Shown piece by piece: positions 21,794 through 33,045 of a stretch of 64,000 bases of DNA. A program made the translations under genes and the position numbers. The stretch spans positions 163,883,455 through 163,947,454 of the forward strand of contig CM062294.1 of the NCBI GenBank assembly GCA_031216915.1, written 5' to 3'. The DNA is from Pictodentalium vernedei. Lineage: Eukaryota > Mollusca > Scaphopoda > Dentaliida > Dentaliidae. The notes under the pieces are model-generated. The model was not told the DNA's origin and searched no databases. It was given only the letters and a program-made list of their open reading frames with translations. Each line of letters starts with the position of its first letter. Position 1 is the stretch's first letter.

Positions 21794-24083
21794 GTTTTTA
21801 TCTGATAACAAACAGACACCCGTCTCGTGCGTCTACCCCACTTATATATGCTTCCCACGGGCCTCCAAAGAAAACCAGTCTACAAGACAAAAGAAATAGG
21901 ATAAGATGCATAGAGTTGTGTCCCTTACATTACAAAATCGATGACGGCGATTGTAAAGTGCGATTGCACTTCTTGCATCATGTAACTGCGCTGGAACAAA
22001 ATAAATTTCAACTATTTTATTAACAGTAACAAAACGGTGTTTCAGTAGAGTTATTCTTTTTTTGACATAGTTCCAGTTTTCTTCCGTGTTTTATGCTGTA
22101 GTCCCAATATAACAAATAATTTTGCGTTTGTTTACAATTTTTACGAAGTGTTTTTTTTTCAGGTAGAGCAGACGAACTTTTAATTAGCGCAGTTCCGCGA
22201 GTACTTTTGATCGAGGCCATGACTATAAATAGTTCGCAGTCGCCGCATACTGATTACTATTAACATTCAAGTAATTTCTACAATGTTTTGAAGCAAAATT
22301 TTAGGTTGCCTTTATAGAAGCAAATTAAATAAGAAATGACACCATCAGAGGATTTTGACAAAGTGCAATAAGCGTACAATTAAAACCTGCCCTGTGATAT
22401 AACGATGTTTCATGAATGAATGAATGTAAATGGAATTGAAAGAGGTCAGAGGTCGTTCGCATAAATTATAATTATATACAACACCTGTTGTATATACTTC
22501 AAGTATATACAACGGTTGTTATACTCTATGGTTATCAGATAAATGTGCATATTTGACAGCTTGTGATTTCAAAATTTGTAGCATACTGGTGGCAAGTAAG
22601 ACTAAGATACAAATTTTGAAATTCAAGTACGAAATACATGTATTTTACATTTGTGATTTCAAAATCTTGGGGGACGGTTTGGGCAAAATGTTCAAAGATT
22701 GGTTTGGGTCAGATGGTTTGGGTCAAACATCAGATAGCCATAGGGGATGATGTTACCAGTAAGTCAGGGAACAGTTTGGCCAGGGGATGATGGTTTGGAT
22801 GATTTCCTAACTCAGGCCTAACCTCTAATTACACTATTGACCCTAGTCCAGCTATATGAATATAAACCTTATTCACTTGCCTACGTCTTCGACAAAATGT
22901 GAAACTTTCATGAAATTTTAGTTATTTCACCCATAATCTCTTTTGGCATTCTTTACACATGCAAACAAGTACACCCTTTCAATTCCAGGAAATTAGATGG
23001 AACAAGCCACAACAAATGTGAAATGGTTGTTTCGATGGAACTTCCAACAGCAAAATAAATTACTGTAATGGTGGTACCAAAAAACGTAAGAGAAAAACCC
23101 CATAATTTCACAAAATTATCTCAACCTGCTAGTGTAAAGGATTACCATTTTCTCTATAAAATCATTTAGAAGTTTTTTTTTATTGAACCCAGCAAGACAA
23201 TGGCCATTTGTGGAGTAAGACCCATCAGACCAGATCTGGACGTCTCACGTTTCTACTTCCAACAAGTTTCGTCCCAAAACTTGGACGCTTTATCCCCGGT
23301 GTTGTGGCCAAATACAACAAAACTGGCCTCCAACATTTTTATCCAAACCAGCCTTCAAACAACCCAAACCAGCCTCTACATTTTACCCAACCCAACCTCA
23401 AAGTTTTACCTTGAATGCCTGCCACGGTTTTACTCAAACCGACCTCCAAGAATTTTATGGGTGGAAAAAAGAAAAATAACACAGATCTTTTAAATTATGG
23501 ATATTCATTTATTAACAGAACTCATATCAAATGCAAGGTCCGACATAAGCCGTAACCTATATGTTAGGTTATGGGGGAGGTTACGTGTTTCTATAAACTT
23601 GAGACCTATTATTAGGTTACAAGAGGAAACTGATTACCTTAATAATTTACCTTATATCTACACTATGGAAACCTACAGGTTATGGTATGCTAGGCATTCC
23701 GTAACCTATTTTAAGGTTATGGTGTATGAAGCTTACATCAGTCCCTGCAAATGGCTATACAAATACCACATCAAAAGGCTATAAAAACACAAACATCATC
23801 TATGACACATACAAACACAAATATACATCTTCTCTGGCACATAGGATAGCAACTGAAATGATTGTCACAAACGTTTTCTCTATACACCGAATCTGATTTA
23901 GCAGGTCTCATTTGCTTTTAATTTCCCAGTTAACAAATGATGCTACTGTAATGCTTTGGCAATGTTTTATAGGAGAGTTACTTATTACATGTACTTGACC
24001 ATAACTGCATTTCTCACGATCACATGGGTTTTAACTGGTAGAGTGCTAAGTTATTTTTGGTTGTCAGAATTTGTTTGCATGTC
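21794..24083. other. Non-coding stretch with minor repeats
   Basis: No gene recognised. TCTTGGGGGACGGTTTGGG (about 22665) and the inverse of CAAACCGACCTCCAAGA (about 23438) form a weak inverted pair, possibly the ends of an old element. At 23550-23725 the words AACCTA and TAGGTTA recur in inverted pairs. A small palindrome TATACAACAGGTGTTG-like repeat lies around 22475-22515. Confidence 0.4.
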
Positions 24084-24144
24084 ATTGCCTTCTTACAATT
24101 CATGGGAGAGTGCCCACAGGCACTCTCCCATGAATTGTAACAAG
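24084..24144. repeat. Short palindrome
   Basis: TTACAATTCATGGGAGAGTG and its complement meet around CCCACAGG at about 24117, with CTTGCC/GGCAAG extending the arms. Probably the core of a small MITE. Confidence 0.7.
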
Positions 24145-24480
24145 GCAAGTTCATGGTGATTAAATTATTTAACTTCGAAGATAAAATGAAGCAAATCCAC
24201 AGAATATGAAGCCTTTAAGATGCGGTACATGCACTTCAGAATAAAGCCCAAATGTGGGCTTCCAGCACTCCACCAGTTAAAGGGCATGTGGTAATTTTAA
24301 CCAGAAAGTTCTAGTGCGATCCAATATAAAACACCCTTCATGTGCTCACTTACTCTTGTTAGACTGGTTTTTATAGTTTGCAACATTCAATGAGAAAAAA
24401 TCAATGAGAACCTTCAGCTATATTTATCTGTCCGAGAATCGGAATTACCGTTTCACATTACAAAGTGTTTAATTGTATTT

Positions 24481-24524
24481 TTTGCAAGTGTTGTCTGCTT
24501 TTCATGTTAGGTAAAGGGTTTAAA
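24481..24524. mobile_element. piggyBac-like MITE, right-end fragment
   Basis: GCAAGTGTTGTCTGCTTTTC and GTTAGGTAAAGGG match the right half of the 2138 and 62893 copies. The rest of the element is absent, and a poly(A) run follows. Confidence 0.65.
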
Positions 24525-25489
24525 AAAAAAAAAAATAATGTCCAATTGGTTTGCTTGGGTTGGGGTTTTCACAGTTGGGTGTGTAATAAATACAGAACAA
24601 CACATATGTTTGAATGGGTTAACGATTAATGGACTCGAGTGAGTGCCACTGGGATACCAGTACCACTCAAGCTTAACGGCGGTCATGGTACCTATCCCAA
24701 GCTTAATAGCGGTCATGGTACCGGCTTTGCCGGCGAGTTGTGATCCCATTCTGTATACCACCGAGAATCTGATACAAATCACAGGACATGCACATTATCA
24801 TGATAATTCATTTATCTAACAATTCTGTCACATAAAGATATCAAATCTTAAATTATTAATACAGTTTTGGGACATAATGTTGGCCGAGAAAAAGTTAAAA
24901 CAAACCAATATTTTATAGAACAATATTGTTGTGCACTTTAACAAACAATGAGTAACGCAGTCACTGCAAATTTTCAAACTCGCGTTGTAAAATTATTCAC
25001 TCTAAATGTCAAATGTCACTTCCTATGATGATACACTTGAATTTACAAGTGTGCAATATTTAATTGTGCAGTTTCTATTTATAGTGGAGATGGGGAATCA
25101 TCTGCTATTAATAGTTCTGTCGCTAATTATAAAGAATTGTGTTTGGTTTTGTTAGCAATCATCTGAGTCAATTACTGATATGCATATAGAATTCATTCAT
25201 ATGTCTGTTATGATAGCCCATCGCGTTCCCGGAAATGACTCGACTATATGATACGGAATCAGAATAAGTCGTCTATATGATACGGAATCAGAACACATTA
25301 TGTGATATGTACCATTTCTTGTGGTTTTCGGGCCAAAATCTATATGATTGTTAGATAAAATTATGATCAATCTAATTTTTGCTTTATTAAAATTGCAACA
25401 GATGACAGTGTTTGTCTTGGATTTTTTTTTATTGTTTTCATACTCAAAATTTTTTCTAACCCACTGTTGAATATTTTTGTTTTGCTGCT
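24525..25489. other. AT-rich non-coding stretch
   Basis: A small direct repeat (CAAGCTTAACGGCGGTCATG and CAAGCTTAATAGCGGTCATG, 24668 and 24698) and ATATGATACGGAATCAGAA twice (25247, 25274) are the only structures seen. Confidence 0.4.
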
Positions 25490-25491
25490 TA

Positions 25492-25805
25492 CAGTTAAAA
25501 CTAGAAGTCCTGTCATGAAATGTGCACAAATAGCATGTTGATATGCGCGTTAATGTGCGTGTTATGGCCCAAGTAAAGCTATCAAATTCTGTACATATGG
25601 CCTGTGCACAAGCAATGTTTCAGCCAATGGACCTCCGGGTAACCCGAAGGTCCATTGGCAGAAACATTACATGTGTTTGCTATGAGTAACCAGGAGAACC
25701 TGCAGTGCTTTGAATGCCATTCGATATGGCAATTGCGCGCAATTCCAACGCGCAATTAAGCCTACATAAGCACACTATTCATGAAAGGACTTCTAGTTTT
25801 AACTG
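25492..25805. mobile_element. mariner-like MITE with central palindrome
   Basis: The ends CAGTTAAAACTAGAAGTCC and the inverse of GGACTTCTAGTTTTAACTG match perfectly over about 24 bp. TA duplications lie at 25490-25491 and 25806-25807. The core hairpin GCCAATGGACCTCCGGGTAA (about 25624-25664) is nearly identical to the core of the differently ended MITE at 29334. Confidence 0.8.
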
Positions 25806-25970
25806 TACATGGCTCCCCATTTGTCCCCAACTTATGAATTCCCGAACGGAGGGAAGTAAACAAGCCTCTTTATACAACAAATCTACAAGTAAAAAGAATT
25901 GCAAATTTATTTCTGAATCCTGCAGAACTGTTTATCCTTTTATGCCAGCCTTCACAATCATTATTTGTCC

Positions 25971-26640
25971 TCAATGATATTCAGAATACTGACCAACAGT
26001 GTGTTGGCCATATGTTTGAACATATCCAATTTGATTTTCTGCATACAAACATAACTCTTCAAGAGTGGAACCACTTGCTTGCTCTTTCAATTGTAGAAAT
26101 TCTTGAAGGATATGAGTGTGGTGAATATATGGTAAAGCCATCAGTTTTTTAATTAATTTATAGACTTCTGTGTGGCAATTAAACTCCACTTCCAACCCAA
26201 AACACTGCACTTTTCGATAAACAGATTGTTGCCAGTGAAAACTATAGCCTCTAAACTCAACATTTGGCAGCAAGTAACGAATGGCAGGCTAGACACCACT
26301 TTCAAAGTCTGCCATAAAGTGTCTCACTATCACTGATCTTCAGTTGTAAATATCAAGTCATTGCCTTGCGTTATTCACACAAACGTCATCAATCCAAAAA
26401 TTTGCTGGAAAGTGACTTTCCTGAAATTCATGTTCTGTGTCCTTAGGTTTAGAAGGTCTCATGGTCTTACGACTTTGATTGCCTGTTTACATAATTTAAG
26501 GTAGGGCTATGAACTGCACTAGCCCACTGTCTCTTTAATATCCTTAGACTATCTGTTGTGCAGGTTTGAATAAGTCTGTTTTTGCTGCCTTTTTAATTTC
26601 TGTTGCAGCCTGAGTAGCCTCGGACATCTCTTGTTTCCCA
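25971..26640 (-). pseudogene. MULE transposase C-terminal region, broken
   Basis: The minus-strand frame at 25971-26273 encodes FRGYSFHWQQSVYRKVQCFG, with KLIKKLMALPYIHHTHI downstream. This is the post-catalytic part of MULE transposases (G-C/Y-x-F-H-W-x-Q-x-V-x-R-K-x-Q, then K-L-x-A-L-P). Upstream, out of frame, are EATQAATEIKKAAKTDLFKP (about 26600) and ADFESG with PAIRYLLPN near 26300. Several stops and shifts lie between, and no intact DDE triad can be traced. It is a remnant of a Mutator-like element. Confidence 0.72.
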
Positions 26641-27195
26641 TCATATGTGTGTTGTCGTAGGCCTATGCAGTTCAAATACTTGACCTGACTGTTTAACTGT
26701 CGCTAAACAAATGTTAATTTGGGAATACACAGAACATCGCCAGTATATCATTCCATTCTTTTCATATTTCTTTGTGTTTGCAAACCCTAAACTCTCTTCT
26801 AGGCTTTTTCTCCCAAACTGGGTACCACTACATGTATCTATTATCTTATACACTGTCAATTCGTCGCTACTGTCACCTGTCGTATGAACGATTTGCTGGA
26901 CAACACTCTTGTCTAAAGTTGGTGGTTGTGTAAACTCTTCAGCCACAGATCGTCCCACCTTTTCAGATAATTCTTCAATGACAACTTCCTCGACAGAATC
27001 CACAACAAGTTCAGTTATATTTTCTATCAATGCTGATATTGATACTTCTTCGGCAAGAATTGTGGTTGCAGAATTTGTACATGTAGATGTGCATCTGAAG
27101 CAAAGCCAGTCGGGCAGTTCTTCCAAACCATTATTCAAACGTTGGAAAAAAGCTTGTGTTATTCCAGTGTTGCATATGCGATGTTGGCAGCACAA
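26641..27195 (-). pseudogene. FLYWCH zinc-finger N-terminal part of MULE
   Basis: A 184-codon frame without an assured natural start. Residues about 116-184 follow the FLYWCH pattern: GRKSLEESLGFANTKKYEKN, then IYWRCSVYSQINICLATV and a final HRPTTTH. The residues before it are acidic (SVEEVVIEELSEKVG). Upstream in the same frame a cysteine-rich stretch (CLQCDQCLCCQHRIC, later WLCFRC) suggests another zinc-binding module. FLYWCH fingers sit ahead of MULE transposase domains in many animals. An uncaptured host gene with FLYWCH is the less likely alternative. Confidence 0.65.
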
Positions 27196-27320
27196 GCATT
27201 GATCACATTGAAGACATTGCTGTCTTTCTCTACATCGCCCAGCACAATATACAGAAGAGCCACCGTGGACTGGTCAAAATCCCACGCACGTGATGCCCAC
27301 GCAAGCATTTACAAGTTAAT

Positions 27321-29168
27321 AATGAAAGTGTCAATGACACTGTAGCTCAACATGTCAAGACAAAGACATGTACATGTATAGTATGTGACACAGCAATGAC
27401 AAACATCTAGGTAATGACCTGATAACAAAGGTACATATAAAGTATTGTAACGGTCTGTACATAAATACTGACCATTGCCTGTAACAAATGTATAGGTAAA
27501 GTATTGTAAAGGTGGGTGACAGTCAGATACTAAACTAGAAAAAAATCTTTGAGTCCCAGAGTGGGTCTGAGTGAACCCCAAAATATTTGTTCTCATAGCA
27601 CAGTGATAACAAAGGTACCCCAAAACACACTCATTCCCGTCCCAAGGTGAAAACAAAGGTACCCAAGAAGTTTCGTGAAGATCAGTTCACAAATATGAGC
27701 TGTGTAGAAGTTGTGACAAAAAACTGATTGGACCTAATTTCGGTACAAAATGGCCACTGGCAGCCATCTTGAATTTTGGACCGCACCCAGAAACACTCGT
27801 TCTCGTCCCAAGGTGACAACAAAGGTACCCAAGAGTTTTGTGAAGATCGGATCATAAATACAGCCTCTAGCCCGAGCCGTATTGACATGTGCACTTACAG
27901 TGTATAAGTTGCACTGAATAAATCAAAGTTCATCTAATTTGCATAATTTCTCCACGAGAAAAAAACCAGTACTATACGTGATGTATTCCATGTTACTAAA
28001 CATTCATACAAAAATTTATTCAAATCAGAACTTTCATACAGAAGTTCTGTACAAAAGACTGATTGCACTAATTTTGGTACAAAATGGCTGCTGGTGGCCA
28101 TCTTGAATTTTGGACCACACCCAAAAACATTCGTTCTCATCCCACGGTGATAACAAAGGTACCCAAGAAGTTTGGTAAAGATCGGTTCATAAATACGGCC
28201 TCTAGCCTGAGCAGTATAGAAGTTGTGTACAAAAAACTGATTAGACCTAATTTAGGTACAAAATGGCCACTGGCAGCCATCTTGAATTTTGGACCGCACC
28301 CAGAAACTCTCATTCTCGTCCCAAGGTGATAACAAAGGTACCCAAGACGTTTCGTGAAGATCGGTTCATAAATACAGACTCTAGCCCGAGCCGTATTGAC
28401 ATGTGTACTTACTGTGTGTAAGTAGCACTGAAAAAATCAAAGTTCATCTAATTTGCATAATTTCTACACGAGAAAAAAACCCGTATTATATGTGATGTAT
28501 CCCATGGTACTAAACATTCACACAAAAAATTATTAAAATCAGTGCTTTCATATGGAAGTTCTGTGCAAAAATCTGATTGCACCAAATTTTGTACAAAATG
28601 GCTGCCATTGGCCATCTTGAATTTCGGACCGGATGCAAAAACACTCGTTCTCGTCCCACGATGATAACAAAGGTACCCAATGAGTTTCGTAAAGATCGGT
28701 TCATAAATACGGCCTCTAGCCCGAGCCGTATTGGCATTTGCACTTTCAGTGCTGAAAGTAACACCAAAAAACATCAAAGTTCGTCTAATTTGCATAATTT
28801 ACGCACGAGAAAAAAATCCGTATTATATGTGATGTATCCCATGGTACTAAACATTCAGACAAAAAATTATTCAAATCAGAGCTTTCATATGGAAGTTCTG
28901 TACAAAAAACAGATTTCTGCACCGTCAGTACAAAATGGTGGCTGGCAGCCATCTTGAATTTTGGACTGCACCCAAAAACACTCGTTCTCGTCCCACGGTC
29001 ATTAGAAAGGTACCCAAGAAGTTTCGTAAAGATCGGTTCATAAATACTCTAGCCCGAGCCGTATCCAATTGTTGATGGACAGACGGACAGACAGATGGCC
29101 AGACAGACAGACAGACGACGGGCCATGGCATAAGCTCAAATTTGGCTTTGCCAAAGTTGAGCTAAAAA
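27321..29168 (+). mobile_element. pearl-like element with ~333-bp tandem units
   Basis: It starts AATGAAAGTGTCAATGACAC followed by TGTAGCTCAAC, and ends with hairpin TTTGGCTTTGCCAAA and GTTGAGCTAAAAAT. The subterminal AGCTCAAC/GTTGAGCT is inverted. The core has units marked by GGTACAAAATGGC near 27743, 28077, 28255, 28588 and 28926 (steps 334, 178, 333, 338). A GACAGACGGACAGACAGATG tract precedes the 3' hairpin at about 29080. The same 5' 300 bp and core occur at 40979-42900. No coding frame; all short frames arise from the repeats. Confidence 0.78.
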
Positions 29169-29177
29169 TCATCATCA

Positions 29178-29236
29178 GCAAAATTTTAATTAATGAAGCA
29201 CCAGGTTGGACCTGGTGCTTCACTAATTAAATTTTT
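29178..29236. repeat. Short palindrome
   Basis: AATTTTAATTAATGAAGCACC and its complement meet around AGGTTGGACCTGG. It may be a small MITE core into or beside which the pearl-like element landed. Confidence 0.65.
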
Positions 29237-29333
29237 GATGATTATTCCTATAATTAGTGTAATTACAGCATCCGTGGAAACTTTGCCCACCCATGCAAAG
29301 TGACCAGTCCATGGTGGCCGTACTACACACATA

Positions 29334-29590
29334 CAGTACGTGGAGAGTGTATTATCACTAAATCACCCATGGAGTGGAGATTCCACCCAAGCAATAATTG
29401 CAAATTTGTTGCAAAGCATAACAAGCACGAGCAAAGTTTCAGCCAATGAACCTCCGGGTTAAACCCGAAGGTCCATTGGCTGAAACAATGCTTGTGTTTT
29501 TTGTCCATATGTACAGTATTTGAAAGGAATACTTTGGGTCATAACTCCACTCCATGGGTGATTTAGTTACAATCCACTCTCCACGTACTG
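29334..29590. mobile_element. mariner-like MITE (CAGTACGTGG ends)
   Basis: The ends CAGTACGTGGAGAGTGTAT and the inverse of ATCCACTCTCCACGTACTG pair over about 50 bp, including TCACCCATGGAGTGGAG. TA flanks both sides. The core hairpin CAGCCAATGAACCTCCGGGT (about 29440-29485) is shared with the MITE at 25492. Confidence 0.8.
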
Positions 29591-30424
29591 TAGGTCTGAG
29601 TTAAGCTCCATTTTTGGAATGATGGGGAACAATGGCACCTGCATTTATAGTATCAAACAAGAGGACCCAAAGGGCCTCAATTGATCACCTGACAAGTTGT
29701 TCAAAGAAGTATTTTGGATCACATTCAGCTAATCATGGCTCATCAACACTTCAGAGGAATGAAGTCATGAAATTATTATAGCGGTCCTTTTTTTACATAA
29801 ATTCACTCTAATTCCTTCAAAATGCATTTTGTAGCAATTTTTTCTCTGCTTAATTGACCCCCGCGGGTGGGGAGTGGGGAATGGTGCTGGTGGTCATAGG
29901 GGTATTTTTTTTTTTGGAGGGGGGGGGGGGGGGGGTGCATAAAATCACTCTTAACTCTTTCATAATATATTTTGCAGCCAAACATTTTGTTTTGTTAACT
30001 GCCCCACCCCCAACAAGAAGGAAGGGAAGGGAGGAATAGGGTAAAAACATTTTCGCATAAAACCACTCTAATTCATCTAGGAACTCGATTTTGAAAAGAA
30101 TCGGAAAAAAAATTTGGTCTTTTACTGGGCAAAAACATTGGTTGTATGTACAATTTTCTTCGTATCTTATTCAGGAAGAAACTTTCACTGCTGTTAACGG
30201 TGGGATACAATCAGAGCCGCAGAGAGCAAGGACGGTCCTGGGAAGGGGGGATGTATAGAATGGACATCACAGGCCCTGTGATAGCCGAAGATGCAAAGAG
30301 ATAAGTGTGTGTGTGTGGCGGAGGGAGGGTCAGGGGGTGCCCCCCCCCAAAAAAAAAACCCAACCCCGGCCCCAAATCTGTTAGCTAAGAGCATAACAAC
30401 AATACTTTGAAAATTTTCCACCTT
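29591..30424. other. Repeat fragment and homopolymer-rich stretch
   Basis: ACAAGAGGACCCAAAGGGCC with GATCACCTGA (29656-29695) resembles the left end of the element at 16745, so a related pearl-like element may begin here; its other end was not found. Runs of G (about 29918-29935) and CCCCCCCC/AAAAAAA (about 30340) follow. AAATTCACTCTAATTC-type segments recur three times (29800, 29940, 30060), suggesting a degenerate tandem unit. No gene. Confidence 0.45.
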
Positions 30425-31500
30425 AAAAATCCAGAGCTTAAAACCTAAATTAGATATTGTTCAGTGTGAATCTTCAGGTGCTGACATTCTGGCATTCACA
30501 GAAACCTGGCTTAACAATACAGGACCCACACCAGATATCTTGCTCCATGGTTTCCAGGAACCATTGAGATCTGACCGTCTAACCAGGGGTGGTGGGGTTG
30601 CCATCTATATCAAAAATGGGATCCCATTTCGACATAGACCCGATCTCGACACGTTGAGCACCGAGTACGTATGGGCAGAAGTATTTGTGAAAGGGAGAAA
30701 GCCCCTTTATTACGAGTGTTCTACCATCCACCCAACAGTCCTCCGGATACTTGGGATGCCATATCAGCTCCATTGAAAAAGCCCGAGATACATTAATTTC
30801 AGACATTGTTGTTACAGGTAACTTCAATCAATGACAACTGAATGGTCTCCTCAAGAAGTGCCTTTTCTGAGATCATTAATTGTTTTAACCTACATGTAAG
30901 GCAGCTTGTACATGATCCAATTTGCTTTACTGAGACTTTTGTCTCGTTAATATATCTTTTTTGCGGTCAGTAACACAGTGAACGTTCGGGAGTGCAAGGT
31001 CCTAGGACCATTTTTTCCAGATATGATCCGCTACCATTGTCCAGTTTCCACCAAAGTCGAATTTACGAAACCGCTACCTCTTAGCTTTAAAAGGCACATA
31101 TGGTTGTATACACAGGGCAGTTTTAGGGCATTGAATGAAGCCTGCACCAGTGAAGACTGGGACTCACCTTTTGGCAGCACTTGCCTTGATACCATAGTGT
31201 TTAACTTCACAAATAAACCTCTCGACATTGCAACCAAGCATATACCGAACAAGTTTGTTACTTCCAGGCCCCACCAACCGAAATGGATGCACAATGAGAT
31301 AAGACTTCTGATAAGACAAAGAAAATGCCTGTATCGAATAGCCAAATACAAAAACAATCTGCCCTCATGGGAAATATACAAACTCAAACGTAACAAAGGT
31401 GTAACAGCTATAAGAAATGCCAAAGCTTCATACATAACTAAAGTACAATCTGCCCTGTCGAATAATGAAATTTCCTCATCACAGTGGTGGAAGACCCCAA
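30425..31500 (+). pseudogene. LINE AP endonuclease domain and linker, broken
   Basis: In frame from about 30430: QSLKPKLDIVQCES, then DILAFTETWLN, which holds the metal-binding Glu. RLTRGGGVAIYIKNG and STEYVWAEVFVKGRKP follow. After 30700 shifts appear. IINCFNLH and RQLVHDP (about 30870) and then VLGPFFP with RYHCPV (about 31000-31045) stand where SDHCPV is usual, so the conserved SD is lost while His remains. The frame 30978-31526 continues into the linker (WMHNEIRLLIRQRKCLYRIAK) that joins endonuclease to RT. The domain would nick target DNA in an active element. Confidence 0.85.
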
Positions 31501-32574
31501 TAGTGCTGCCGCGGTTATCCGGATAACCGGTTAACCTGTGGTTAAAACTTTGACCGGTCAAGAAAATGTTTTAACCGGTTAACCTTACATTCACTATACT
31601 CACTGTATATGTCCGTGTACAAGTCGCCCCCGTGTATAAGTCGCCCCCCAAACTCACACTTGGAATTTCTCCCTTTTGCCTAAAGCCCATGTATAAGTCG
31701 CACCCCCATTTTTAAATATATGCAGTCAAAAAGAATTAGTTGCAAGTTACATTTTGCCAATTTGGGATGCAACGGAAATAGGTAAGTTTTCACGAGTTAC
31801 CACGTGGTGAATAAGATAAAAGAATAAAGGAAAATTATTATTAAAGATTTAAAAAATACTCGCATTTATTTGTTTCTCGTTGTTTGTTTATCACCCCAAA
31901 GTCTTCATCTCTGTCAAGAAAATCCAACACTCGTTTGTGACTGAAACTTCATAGTTTCAGAATCAGAGCACCATTTGCGTCATAACCTGCGCAGTTGTTG
32001 TGATTAAGTTGGTTTTTCCGGAACGCGTGAGAACGTTCCGGAAAAACCAATAAAAATACAACAAATGCGCAGGTTACAGCGCAAATTATTTTCAAATTGT
32101 TGTCCCACTTAAGCATTGTTGGTGCTATTGAAACTAACTTTACCTGGTGCATGTGTGCGTAATTTATAACCGGACATTACACATCAGCGAATTGAAGTTC
32201 ATGGAATAAATAAATACGTCTCTCCAGGTATTGCTGGCAAACATTTAATGTGTTATTATTTATTTTTTCGTTGTTATTTTTATGATTTTGTATTTTTTAT
32301 GGTTTCAGCCATATTGGCCCCACATACCTGTTGATTTCCGGTACATGCACTGATGTAAACACATGGGCGATTGAACAACAACGACAAAATAGAATACTTC
32401 TTTATTATTATTTGTGGTCAGTGTAAATAACAGTGTCCGGCCCGATATAATAGTTACAGTTGAAGCACAAACACACTACAAATATAGGTACCTTAAATGT
32501 GGTTAACCACGGTTAACCACGGTCAAACACGCTGGTTAACCGGTCAGAAAAAAGTCTTAACTGCGGCAGCACTA
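31501..32574. mobile_element. hAT-type element inserted in the LINE
   Basis: Left end TAGTGCTGCCGCGGTTA; inverse of the right end TAGTGCTGCCGCAGTTA. The flanking 8-mers GACCCCAA (31493-31500) and GACCCTAA (32575-32582) differ at one base. Subterminal GGTTAACC motifs repeat at both ends. Inside are three TGTATAAGTCGC-type repeats (31615-31700) and a palindrome TTGGTTTTTCCGGAACG (about 32008-32050). No transposase frame, so non-autonomous. Confidence 0.88.
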
Positions 32575-33045
32575 GACCCTAAAGACGTTCATCGGTAACA
32601 ACTATGTAGCAGAAACTCCTTCCATCATTTACTTGAACAATATATACTCCTCATTGGCGGAGAAAGCAGAAGTGTTCAATGAATACTTCTGTTCTATCTC
32701 TTCAGTTGATGGCATGAAAGCCTCACTCCCTGAAACACCAGCCCAAGCATCTCAAAAAATTGATAGTATTACCTTACACTGCAGTGAAATATATGAAGCA
32801 ATGAAGACTATAAAGGTGTCTAAGGCATCCAGGCCTGATCTTATAAGTCCTTGTCTCCTTAAGGAAAGTAAATTGTCACTATGTGAGCCACACTCAGTAT
32901 TATTTAACATATTGCTGAATAATTCATACTTTCTGTCATTGTGGAAAAAAGCCAATGTCTCCCCTATTCTGAAGAAACAACCCTCAAATTTAATCACTAA
33001 TTACCACCCAATCTCACTGCTCAGCTGTGTTGGTGAAGTATTTTA
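32575..33045 (+). pseudogene. LINE reverse transcriptase, N-terminal part
   Basis: An open frame (from 32633) gives SSLAEKAEVFNEYFCSIS, then IKVSKASRPDLISPCLLKE and LWKKANVSPILKKQPS with NYHPISLLSCVGEVF. These are RT blocks 0 to 2, where family consensus would be KASGPD and NYRPISLLS. Arg and His changes indicate decay. The frame stops within two codons of the next insertion, and resumes in the right sense at about 37169 (VFKRLWQFLNK). Confidence 0.85.

Noticed and set aside
29591..30424. Full pearl-like element starting ACAAGAGGACCC
   Set aside because: Only the left end type is present; no tandem core, tetranucleotide tail or right end was found.
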